Source: Pararoseomonas baculiformis (GTDB taxonomy: Bacteria; Pseudomonadota; Alphaproteobacteria; Acetobacterales; Acetobacteraceae). From it: a DNA stretch of 64,000 nucleotides. Position numbers and translations under genes: made by a program. The notes beneath the pieces are model-generated. The model had not been told where the DNA came from and made no database searches. It saw nothing but the letters and a program-made list of their open reading frames with translations. The DNA lies in assembly GCF_017813395.1 (NCBI RefSeq), contig NZ_JAGIZB010000012.1, positions 115,050 through 179,049 of the forward strand, read 5' to 3'. Of this stretch, positions 1 to 8,300 are shown one piece after another (position 1 is the first letter of the stretch; every line of letters begins with the position of its first letter).

Positions 1-1
1 C

Positions 2-367
2 ACCTATGCCGAGGGCTTCTCCAACACGGTGCTGGAGGCGATGGCGAGCGGCCTCGCCACCGTCTCCTGCGATGCGGTGGGCGTCCGCGACTGCCTGCGC
101 CATGAGGAGAACGGCCTGCTCTCCCAACCCGGCGACGTGCCCGCCCTGGCGCGGAATCTCCGCCGTATCATCGAGGATGCGCCGCTGCGCGCCCGCCTGG
201 CCGGCAATGCCCTGGAGGAGTGCCGCCGGACCTATTCCTGGGAGGCGGTGGGCCGCCAGATCATGGGCATCTACGAGGAGCTGCGCGGCACCGCCCCCGA
301 TACGGGTTTCGACCCCGTCCTGCCAGTGAGCGAGTGCCGCTTCCGCGCGGCACCGCATCTGCTCTGA
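2..367 (+). CDS. Glycosyltransferase family 4, C-terminal part (cut by window edge)
   Basis: This is the last 121 codons of a GT-B glycosyltransferase; the 5' end lies outside the window. The frame opens TYAEGFSNTVLEAMASG, the E-x7-E signature of family GT4 (RfaB/MshA-like) that contacts the nucleotide-sugar donor. It is followed by the usual nucleotide-binding tail with the AVGVRDCL and NGLLSQPGD segments. The enzyme should move a sugar from a nucleotide-activated donor to an unknown acceptor on the cytosolic side of the membrane. A PIG-L deacetylase starts 13 bases after the stop, so the two are probably co-transcribed. A GT4 plus PIG-L pair recalls N-acetylglucosaminyl transfer followed by deacetylation, but the product cannot be named from here. 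Confidence 0.85.
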   Translation, partial: TYAEGFSNTVLEAMASGLATVSCDAVGVRDCLRHEENGLLSQPGDVPALARNLRRIIEDAPLRARLAGNALEECRRTYSWEAVGRQIMGIYEELRGTAPDTGFDPVLPVSECRFRAAPHLL

Positions 368-380
368 TGCGCGCCACGGC

Positions 381-1118
381 ATGAGAACGGCCCTCGCCCT
401 CTCGCCCCATCTCGACGATGCCGCCTTCTCCGCCGGCGGGGCGCTGGCGCGGATGGCCGCCGAGGGCTGGCAGGTGGTGGTAGCCACGCTCTTCACCGCA
501 ACGGTGCCCGGGCCGAAAGGCTTCGCCCTGGCCTGCCAGACCGACAAGGGCATCCCGCCCGAGGCCGACTACATGGCCATGCGGCGCGCGGAGGACGAAG
601 CGGCCTGCGCCGCCCTGGGCGCGCGCGCCCTGCATCTGCCGCTGCGCGAGGCACCGCATCGTGGCTACAACGATGCCTCGACGCTCTTCGGCTGCCCGCG
701 CTCCTGCGACACCGCCCATCTCGATGCGGCTGATGTCATCCGGGCTTTGCTGCCCGAGCTGCGGCCGGACCTGCTTCTCGCCCCGCAGGCCATCGGCGGG
801 CATGTGGACCATGTGCTGACCGTGCGCGCGCTGCAGATCCTTGGCCTGCCCCTGCCAATCCTGTGGTGGCGCGACTTCCCCTATGCCACACGCGCCGACA
901 CGCCGCGGCGACCCTTCGAAACCCTCTTCGCCGGGCTGCGCGAGGCCGAGTTTCCCGCGGATATCACGGCCCGGCACCGGGCCTGCGCCGCCTATGCGAC
1001 CCAGCTCGGCTATCAGTTCGGCGGCCCGGAAGGCCTGGCCCGCGCCCTGGAAGCGGCAGGCGGGACGGAGCGGATGCGTGTGGAGGGCGAGGCGCCTTTC
1101 CTGCCGGGCAGCCCCTGA
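381..1118 (+). CDS. PIG-L/LmbE family N-acetylglucosamine deacetylase-like
   Basis: The 245-residue protein starts with a PIG-L/LmbE metal motif, SPHLDDAAFSAGG (His10, Asp12, Asp13), and has the second zinc-binding motif GGHVDHV at residues 139-145 (His141, His144). Family members remove N-acetyl groups from GlcNAc-containing lipids, thiol precursors or antibiotics using a zinc ion. There is no signal peptide, so it should be cytosolic. It follows the glycosyltransferase by 13 bases, and its stop overlaps the next gene's start (ATGA at 1115-1120 region). The context suggests a sugar or glycolipid substrate made by the upstream enzyme. The substrate is inferred, the fold is clear. Confidence 0.85.
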   Translation: MRTALALSPHLDDAAFSAGGALARMAAEGWQVVVATLFTATVPGPKGFALACQTDKGIPPEADYMAMRRAEDEAACAALGARALHLPLREAPHRGYNDASTLFGCPRSCDTAHLDAADVIRALLPELRPDLLLAPQAIGGHVDHVLTVRALQILGLPLPILWWRDFPYATRADTPRRPFETLFAGLREAEFPADITARHRACAAYATQLGYQFGGPEGLARALEAAGGTERMRVEGEAPFLPGSP

Positions 1119-1783
1119 TGCCGCTTCCCACCGCCCGCAGCACCGTGCGCACCCCACGCCTTCGCCCCCATGCGGGCGCCCTTTCGGACCCGGCGGAGCG
1201 CGCGGCGCGTCACGCCCTGCTGCGGGAGGCGCCCCATGCGGCGCCGATCCGTGCCCTGGCCCAGCGCATCCGGGAGGCCACGGGGCGCCCCGTCCCCGAG
1301 CCCGACCCGCTGGATGGCGGTGCCGAAGCCGGCCTGCTCCTCCTGCTGGAGACGCCAGGGCCGCGGCTGACCGAGAACCCCATCGTTTCCCGCGACAAGC
1401 CGGGCGGAACGGGGGCCAATCTCCGCCGCTTTCTCGGCGCCGCGGGCATACCGCGCCGCGAGACCCTCATCTGGAACGCCGTGCCCTGGGTGATCCACGC
1501 CCCCGGCGCGCTCAACCGCGCGCCGCGCGCGGCCGAGCTGCGATCCGGCCTGGCCTGGATCCCGCCCCTTCTGGATGCGATGCCGCGGCTCCGCGTTGCC
1601 GTGCTGGCCGGCCGCTTTGCCGCCGCGGCCCTCCCCGTCATCCGCGCCGCCCGGCCCGGCCTGCCCGTGCTGTCCATGCCGCATCCCAGCCCGACCTATG
1701 TCTGCACCAGCCCCGAGGTGCCGGCGCGCATCACCGCGGTGCTGGCGGAGGCGGCGGCGTGGCTGAGGGAAAGCGCAGCATGA
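1118..1783 (+). CDS. Uracil-DNA glycosylase family protein
   Basis: The 221-residue protein matches the uracil-DNA glycosylase superfamily in outline: a motif-A-like stretch LLLLETPGP at residues 74-82 and a motif-B-like MPHPSP at 187-192, with a Rossmann-like core between them. In active UDGs these loops hold the water-activating residue and the minor-groove wedge. Here motif A departs from the usual GEAPG pattern, so glycosylase activity is not assured. The ATG start overlaps the deacetylase stop, giving translational coupling. A DNA-repair type protein inside a glycan operon is odd. An earlier start in the same frame near 863 would run through the deacetylase gene and was rejected. Confidence 0.7.
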   Translation: MPLPTARSTVRTPRLRPHAGALSDPAERAARHALLREAPHAAPIRALAQRIREATGRPVPEPDPLDGGAEAGLLLLLETPGPRLTENPIVSRDKPGGTGANLRRFLGAAGIPRRETLIWNAVPWVIHAPGALNRAPRAAELRSGLAWIPPLLDAMPRLRVAVLAGRFAAAALPVIRAARPGLPVLSMPHPSPTYVCTSPEVPARITAVLAEAAAWLRESAA

Positions 1784-1838
1784 CCGCGTTCCTCGACACG
1801 GGCGCCGCCGGCATGGCCTGCCCCGCGCGACCGGCCGC

Positions 1839-3479
1839 GTGACGGCTTCCCTCGTAGGCATGCGCCGCGCCGACGCCGGGCGAGCCGCGCAGTCTCGCCG
1901 CCGCTGGATTTTCGCCGGCCTCGCCGCCGCCCTCATGCTCGGGTTGCTGGCCCTTGCCCTGCCCGTTCTGGCCGCCGGCGGCTGGTCGGTCTGGGAGGTG
2001 CTGATCCTTCTCTGCCTGTTGCTGAACCTGCCCTGGATGGGGCTGGCCGCCGCCACGGGCCTGGCTGGCCTCGCCATCCGCCTCCGCAATGCCACGCAGC
2101 CCGCGGAGCCGGACGCGCCGGTCGCCCTCTGCACCGCCGTGGCGGTCTGCGTGCGGAGCGAGACGATGGAGGAGGTGCTGCCGCCCCTTGGCCGGCTGAT
2201 GGACGGGCTGGTGCCCCATGGCGACCGCTTCCTCCTCGCCATCCTCTCCGACACCTCCGATCCGGCCCATGCGGCCGCGGAGGAGGCCGCCGTCGCCGCC
2301 TTCACCGAGGGCCGCCCCGCCGGCTCCGTGCTCTATCGCCGCCGGGCCGAGAACACGGGCTACAAGGCCGGCAACGTCATGGACTTCCTCGACCGCCATG
2401 CCGGGGATTTTGAGTTGATGGTGCTGCTGGACGCGGATTCCGAGATGGCGCCGGATGCGGTGCTGCGCCTTGTCCGCGCCATGCAGGCCGAGCCGCGCCT
2501 TGCCATCCTGCAGCACCCCATTGCCGGCCGCCCTGCGCGTGCAGCCTTTGGCCGCCTGTTCAACCTGGGACACCGGGCCGGTGCCCGCAGCTGGACGCTG
2601 GGCCAGGGCTGGTGGCAAGGCGATGAGGGGCCCTTCTGGGGCCACAACGCCATCCTCCGCATCGCGCCCTTCCGCCAGCACTGCCGCCTGGATCCCCTGC
2701 CGGACGGTTCCACCATCCTCTCGCACGACCATGTCGAGGCGGCGCGCCTGCACGGCGCCGGATGGGTCGTCCGCGTGCTGCCCGACACGCGGGAGGATGC
2801 CGGCGGCTCGCTGGAATCGGCGCCGCCGCATCTGCTGGCCTTCCTGGCGCGGGACCGGCGCTGGGCGGCGGGCAACATGCAGTACCGCCACTTGCTGCGC
2901 GATCGCACCCTTGGCCCGCTCGGCCGCTTCCAGATGTTCCAGGCCCTGCTTCACTACCTGCTCGCGCCCGCCTGGTTCGCCCTCCTGCCGCTCGCCGCTC
3001 TCAATGCCGCGCTCGACGCGGAAGGAACGCCGCGCGGCGCGCTGATCGCGCTTCTCCTTCTCGGCTACTCGGCGCTGCATCTTCCGCGCCTCGGAGGCCA
3101 TCTCGCATCGTTGCTGCAGGCTGCGCCAGGCGAGCGCCTCGCCTATTTCCGCGCGGCATTGTCCGAAACCCTGTTCCTCATCCTCTTCGAATCCATCACC
3201 GCAGCGCACAACACCCTTATCGTGCTGTCCCATGCGCTTGGCCTCCCGCATGGTGGGTGGCCGGCGCAGCAAAGGGCGGAGCGCCGCGTTGAATGGTTCG
3301 AAGCGGCCCGTCTTCTCTGGCCCCACACGGCGCTCGGCCTCGGCATCCTGGCGCTTCTTCTCGCCTCTCAGTCGGGTTTCGCCATCCTTGTCGGAATTCC
3401 CGCCGTCGCGGGGCTGGTGCTGGCGATACCGTTCTGCGTCCTGACTGCCGATCCGGGCCGGGGACGCGAATGGCACTGA
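1839..3479 (+). CDS. OpgH/MdoH-type membrane glucosyltransferase (GT2)
   Basis: This 546-residue inner-membrane GT2 enzyme resembles OpgH/MdoH, which polymerises UDP-glucose into periplasmic glucan. Two membrane helices lie at about residues 23-47 and 50-80. The catalytic core then shows the DxD in LLDADSEM (Asp198, Asp200), the later acid in SHDHVEAARLHGAGW, and an R-D-R-R-W motif in place of Q-x-x-R-W. Further membrane segments fill the C-terminal third. It is much shorter than typical OpgH (about 700-850 residues), lacking the long N-terminal extension, and no opgG is present in the window. The GTG start at 1839 lies in a GTGA overlap with a 20-codon open frame that follows the preceding gene. 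The exact polymer is uncertain. Confidence 0.85.
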   Translation: MTASLVGMRRADAGRAAQSRRRWIFAGLAAALMLGLLALALPVLAAGGWSVWEVLILLCLLLNLPWMGLAAATGLAGLAIRLRNATQPAEPDAPVALCTAVAVCVRSETMEEVLPPLGRLMDGLVPHGDRFLLAILSDTSDPAHAAAEEAAVAAFTEGRPAGSVLYRRRAENTGYKAGNVMDFLDRHAGDFELMVLLDADSEMAPDAVLRLVRAMQAEPRLAILQHPIAGRPARAAFGRLFNLGHRAGARSWTLGQGWWQGDEGPFWGHNAILRIAPFRQHCRLDPLPDGSTILSHDHVEAARLHGAGWVVRVLPDTREDAGGSLESAPPHLLAFLARDRRWAAGNMQYRHLLRDRTLGPLGRFQMFQALLHYLLAPAWFALLPLAALNAALDAEGTPRGALIALLLLGYSALHLPRLGGHLASLLQAAPGERLAYFRAALSETLFLILFESITAAHNTLIVLSHALGLPHGGWPAQQRAERRVEWFEAARLLWPHTALGLGILALLLASQSGFAILVGIPAVAGLVLAIPFCVLTADPGRGREWH

Positions 3480-4723
3480 TGGCCTCGCCGGCCTGGCGGG
3501 CAACGCTGATCGGCTCGCTCTACGCCTGGCAGGGCCTGGTGGCGGGCTTCGCCCTCACCGCCATTCCGAACCACTACGCCGCTCTCGGCGCGTCCACCGC
3601 CGCGGTTGGGGCCCATGTGGCGACGGTCGGGCTTCCCTGGATCGTGCAGCCGCTCTGGGGACCGGTGGTGGACCGGTACGGCGGCTGGAGCATGGGCCGG
3701 CGTCGCTTCTGGGTCGTGCTCGCCTTCCTCGGATCCCTGCTGTCCCTCACCGGGTTGCTGCTGGTTGAGGACGACGGGACCGCCGCGGCGCTGCCCGCGA
3801 TCAGCGCGGTGTTCCTGCTTCAGGGTGCCTTCGCGGCGCTGGCCGACACGGCCACGGACGCGATGATCATCGACCACATGCCGCCGGAGCGCCTGGGTGC
3901 AGCCAGCGCCGTGACACGCATCGGCTTTGTCGGCGGCAGCGCGGCCGGTGCGGTGTTCTTCGCCTGGGTGCTTGCATCCCATGGGCTTCGCGTGGCGGTA
4001 TCCCTGTTGGTGTCTGCGGGCGTGCTGATGCTGCTGCTCCCGCTTCTTGTCCGGGAGAAGCCGGGCGAGCGGCTGCTTTCCGCCGCTGTCGTGCCGCGGA
4101 CTGCGGGGCAGGAAACCTGGCGCGCTTCTGCTGGCGGATTTCTCGCCATCCTGGCCAGCCGCGACAGCGTGGCATGGCTCGCCGGCTGCTTCGCCATCGA
4201 TGCTGCGGCGGCCGCCTTTGCCGTGCCACTCGGGGTCGAGTTGATCCAGGCGCGCGGTTGGACAGCGGAAGCGCTTTCGAACGCGCAGTCCGCCGCCGCG
4301 CTGACGGCGGGCACACTCGGCGCGCTGCTGGTGGGATGGTGGACCGACCGGCAGGGCGTGCGGCGGACGCTGGGTTTCCTTCTCGGGCTCTGCGCGGTGG
4401 CCCATATCGGAGCGGGGCTGCTGCTGCTTGCGGATAAACCGGGCCTGGTGCAGCTCGGCGGTCCAGCCGCACTCGCCCTCTCCACCATCGTCCCGGCCCT
4501 CGTCTTCGTGGCCCTCGCCCCCGCGGTGATGCGCAGGAGCCATGGTGCGCTCGCCGCCACGCGCTTCGCTGTCTTCATGGCGGCGCTGAACATGGGGAGT
4601 GTCGCGGGCGCGGCGGCCTCGGCCCAGCTGGTGTCTGCGGTCGGCCTTCCCGCTGTCGGGCTTGCGGCGGGCACGCTTTACGCGCTCCTCGCGATCGCAT
4701 GGAGGATGCGCGGGGCGAGCTGA
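3470..4723 (+). CDS. MFS transporter, AmpG/PAT-like
   Basis: The 417-residue protein has about twelve hydrophobic segments. After TM2 it carries WGPVVDRYGGWSMGRRRFW, matching the MFS loop motif in the PAT (peptide/acetyl-CoA/AmpG) subfamily. The following ADTATDAMIIDHMPPERLG is the second AmpG-like signature. AmpG imports muropeptides and other PAT members move small amphipathic solutes. The start at 3470 is chosen because GGGGA lies six bases upstream; a second ATG at 3479 overlaps the opgH-like stop (TGATG) and is a real alternative. It ends the operon, so its substrate may be connected with the glycan enzymes, but this cannot be shown from sequence. Confidence 0.75.
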   Translation: MALMASPAWRATLIGSLYAWQGLVAGFALTAIPNHYAALGASTAAVGAHVATVGLPWIVQPLWGPVVDRYGGWSMGRRRFWVVLAFLGSLLSLTGLLLVEDDGTAAALPAISAVFLLQGAFAALADTATDAMIIDHMPPERLGAASAVTRIGFVGGSAAGAVFFAWVLASHGLRVAVSLLVSAGVLMLLLPLLVREKPGERLLSAAVVPRTAGQETWRASAGGFLAILASRDSVAWLAGCFAIDAAAAAFAVPLGVELIQARGWTAEALSNAQSAAALTAGTLGALLVGWWTDRQGVRRTLGFLLGLCAVAHIGAGLLLLADKPGLVQLGGPAALALSTIVPALVFVALAPAVMRRSHGALAATRFAVFMAALNMGSVAGAAASAQLVSAVGLPAVGLAAGTLYALLAIAWRMRGAS

Positions 4724-5329
4724 CATGAACCTGTCCTTGGCACGGGACAGCACCAGGGCCTCACCACCTTCCCGGCCGCACCCGGCGGCCTACTTCACCC
4801 TGGTTAAGGTTCCCTGCTCCTGCCTGGGTGATGTCGGCCTCGCGCTCAGCGTCCCCCCGACTTGGTGGGATTGGCGTGTTGGTCCCCCGGTCCCCGAGAC
4901 GCGGCGGGCGTCTTGATGGCACCAGGCGAAATGATGCCGGTTCATTTCTGTAACTATATCGATTGCGAAAGTTAATTTCGATTTCGTGATTTGTCTCATT
5001 TCCCGAACGACGTTCAAGTTAACCAATCGTAAGAAGAAAGCGCGCCGCAACTACCATTTGGTGGTGCGGATCAGCGAACAGGAATCGAGATCTAAGAAGT
5101 TTCTCGCGAAGGCACGAGAACCGGAGGCTTGTGTGCTCGGCGCATGCCACTGAGAAGGCGGACTATTAGGAAGTTACTACCCGTCAGAACGCCGCGTAAC
5201 TTCGGGTGTCCGCCGAACGACTGCTGAAGTGACAAACATCTTCCGGCATCCGTCGGAAGTGCAGCGGAGGATCGTCTCAAAAAAGAGGCGAATTTCGTTG
5301 ATCGAAACATCTGATGAGGGAACGGTTCG
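4724..5329 (+). other. Gene-free, AT-richer leader upstream of the peroxidase gene
   Basis: No convincing gene is present in these 606 bases. The first 200 bases have the window's usual high GC. From about 4920 the composition drops sharply, with runs such as taactatatcgattg, before rising again near the peroxidase start. Three stem-loops are visible: 5101-5120 (TTCTCG/CGAGAA, 8-base loop), 5157-5214 (two-part stem, listed separately) and 5240-5259 (CTTCCG/CGGAAG, 8-base loop). The promoter of the peroxidase gene is presumably in the AT-rich stretch around 4930-5040. I could not pick a -35/-10 pair with confidence. Confidence 0.6.
5157..5214 (+). promoter_or_regulatory. Nested inverted repeat in the peroxidase leader
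   Basis: An outer arm GGCGGAC (5157-5163) pairs with GTCCGCC (5208-5214), and an inner arm GAAGTTAC (5170-5177) pairs with GTAACTTC (5196-5203). The arms are separated by a 6/4 internal loop and the terminal loop is 18 bases. It lies 116 bases before the peroxidase start codon. Fifteen pairs in two co-linear arms are unlikely by chance, so this is probably a structured 5' untranslated element or a protein-binding site. It matches no riboswitch class I recognise. Confidence 0.5.
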
Positions 5330-8300
5330 ATGGTAAATCTCGTGAGGCATGACCTCGAGTTCATCCTGAAGCAGATCAAGATCGCGGAAGCACACTCCGC
5401 CGGTATTCCGCTCAGGGACATCCGGCTCGACGCCAGTGGCAATGTCATCACGGATCCCAATGCGCCAGCCGATCCCAACGGTGCGCCCGCCGTTCCTACC
5501 ACCCTTTCTCCTTACGGGCTGAGGACCGTCGACGGGAGCTACAACAATCTCGTGGAAGGACGCGAGGAGTGGGGCGCCGCCGACCAGCCCTTCCCGCGTA
5601 TCACCACGCCGGTCTACCGCAACGAGTCCGATGACAGCATCGTCTTCGGTGCCGGAACCCCTGGTGAAGTCGTCTTCACCGATGGCAATTACGGGGAATT
5701 CGGCGCTCCGCCTCCCGCATCGATGGGGCTCGGCGGCGGGACGGTGGTTGACGCGGATCCACGGACCATTTCCAACCTGATCGTGGACCAGACGCTGGAG
5801 AACCCGGCAGCCATCTACACGGCGCTGGCCCATGCCGGCGTAACGGGCCAGGCGATCACCACTGCGCTGAACGAGATCAGGGGCGCCTACGCGTCCGTAA
5901 AGGCCGCAACCATCGCCGAAGGGGCGGCCTCGGCCGACGACAAGCCGGCCGCCACGGCGGCGAGGGAGGCCGCCCAGGAGGCGCTCGACGTGCTCCTTGG
6001 GCAGCACGGCATCGAGATGGACGGCAAGAGTGTCGTCATTCCGAATGTGGCGCCCGATGAAGGGCTTTCGGCCCCCTACAACAGCTGGTTCACGCTGTTC
6101 GGCCAGTTCTTCGACCACGGCCTGGACCTGGTCACGAAGGGCGGCAACGGGACGATCTACATCCCGCTCCAGCCGGATGACCCGCTGTACAATCCGGCGA
6201 CCCCGCACAGCAACTTCATGGTTCTGAGCCGGGCGCCATCCGATGCCGCGAACCTGACGACCCCCTGGGTTGACCAGAACCAGACCTATACCTCCCACTC
6301 GTCGCACCAGCTTTTCCTGCGGGAGTACAAGTTCTCCGTCGACTCCGATGGCGACGGCGTTGCCGACTCCCATCCGCTTTCAACCGGCAGGCTCCTCGAA
6401 GGTGACCGCGGGCTGGCCACCTGGGCCGATGTGAAGGAGCAGGCGAGGACGCTTCTGGGCATCAATCTCACGGATGCGGATGTCACCAACATCCCGCTCT
6501 TCGTCATGGACGAGTATGGCGAGTTCATCCGGGGCCCGAACGGACTCCCGCAGCTCGTCACCGGCCTGGGCGCCGACGGCAAGCCCGGCGGCGGCGACGA
6601 TACCTTCATGGAAGGCAACCTTTCGAACCCGATCAGCACAGCCGGAGCGGTGCGGACCGGCCACGCCTTCCTGGACGACATCGCCCATGCGGCTGTCCCG
6701 GTGATCTCGGGCGGGGTCCTGCAGCAGGACTCCGACGACGACGTCGGATATTTCAACGCCGACGGGACGCCGGGCGGCGTCAATAGCCGTGGGTCCCAGA
6801 CGGCCTATGACAATGAGATGCTCGACGCCCACTACATTACGGGCGACGGGCGCGGCAACGAGAACATCGGCCTTTCTGCCGTCCATCACGTGTTCCACTC
6901 CGAGCACAACCACCTTGTGGATCAGGTGAAGCAGCGGGCCATCGAGTCCGGCGATATCGCCTTCCTCAATGAATGGCTTCTCCAGGACCTGCCGGGCAAC
7001 TTCACCCTGCCAACCCTCACCACACCTGCGGAAATCAAGGCTTTCGCAGACACATTGTCATGGGACGGCGAGCGCCTGTTCCAGGCGGCGCGCTTCACCA
7101 CCGAGATGCAGTACCAGCACCTCGTCTTCGAGGAGTTCGCCCGCAAGGTTCAGCCGGACGTGGACGCCTTCGTGTTCAACGCGTCCGTGGACATCAACCC
7201 GGCCATCTTCGCCGAATTCGCCCATGTCGTGTACCGCTTCGGCCATTCCATGCTGAAGCAGGAGGTCGCGGCAACCAATGGCGACGGCACCGATGCCAGC
7301 ATGGACCTGTTCGATGCCTTCCTCAATCCGCTGGCCTTCGGATCGGCCACGGTAAGCCACGAGCAGGCCGCCGGCGCCATCGTCCGCGGCATGACCAGCC
7401 AGGTTGGCAATGAGATCGATGAATTCGTCACGGACGTGCTGCGCAACCAGCTCGTCGGCATCCCGCTGGACCTCGCCGCGCTGAACATCGCACGCGGCCG
7501 CGATACCGGAATTCCGTCCCTGAACGCGGCCCGTGCCCAGTTCAAGGAGGCGGCGAATGGCGACACGCAGCTCGATCCCTACAAGAACTGGACGGATTTT
7601 GCGCTCAACCTGAAAAACCCGGCCTCGATCGTCAACTTCATCGCTGCCTATGGCACGCATAACACCGTCACCTCCGTCGACACGATCGCGGAGAAGCGTG
7701 ATGCCGCGATGAAACTGGTCTTCGGCGATGCGAGCCTCAACGAGGCGGACCGAAAGGCCTTCCTCGGCGGTACCGGCATCTATGCGAACAAGCTGGGCGG
7801 GCTGGATGACGTCGACCTCTGGGTCGGCGGGATGGCCGAGAAGAAGATGGCCTTCGGCGGCATGCTGGGCTCAACCTTCTCCTTCGTTTTCGAGCTTCAG
7901 ATGGAGAACCTGCAGAACGCCGACCGCTTCTACTACCTGTCACGCGTCCAGGGTCTCAACTTCCTCAACGAGCTGGAGAACAACTCCTTCGCCAAGATGG
8001 TGCTGAACAACACCGATCTGGGGGCATCCGGCTACGCGCTGCCCGGCGATATCTTCTCCGTGCCGGACCACGTCCTCTACATGGACAAGAATGTCCAGAC
8101 GATGTTCGGGTACGTGGATCCCGAGCAGGAGGATCCGGTTCTCCAGGTGATATCTCCCATGGTGGAGCGCATCGACGAGAATAATGACGGGGTTGCCGAG
8201 TATATCCGCGTCAATACGAACGACCATGTGCTCATCCAGGGCACCGAGGAGGACGACACCATCATCGCCGGGGGCGGCGACGACTCGGTCTGGGGCCGTG

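Noticed and set aside
1780..1842. 20-codon frame between the UDG-like and OpgH-like genes
   Set aside because: It overlaps both neighbours by a few bases but is too short to judge; it may only serve translational coupling.
4725..4916. 63-codon forward frame just after the MFS gene
   Set aside because: The composition is Pro/Ser/Arg-rich, with no ribosome binding site and no protein-like pattern.
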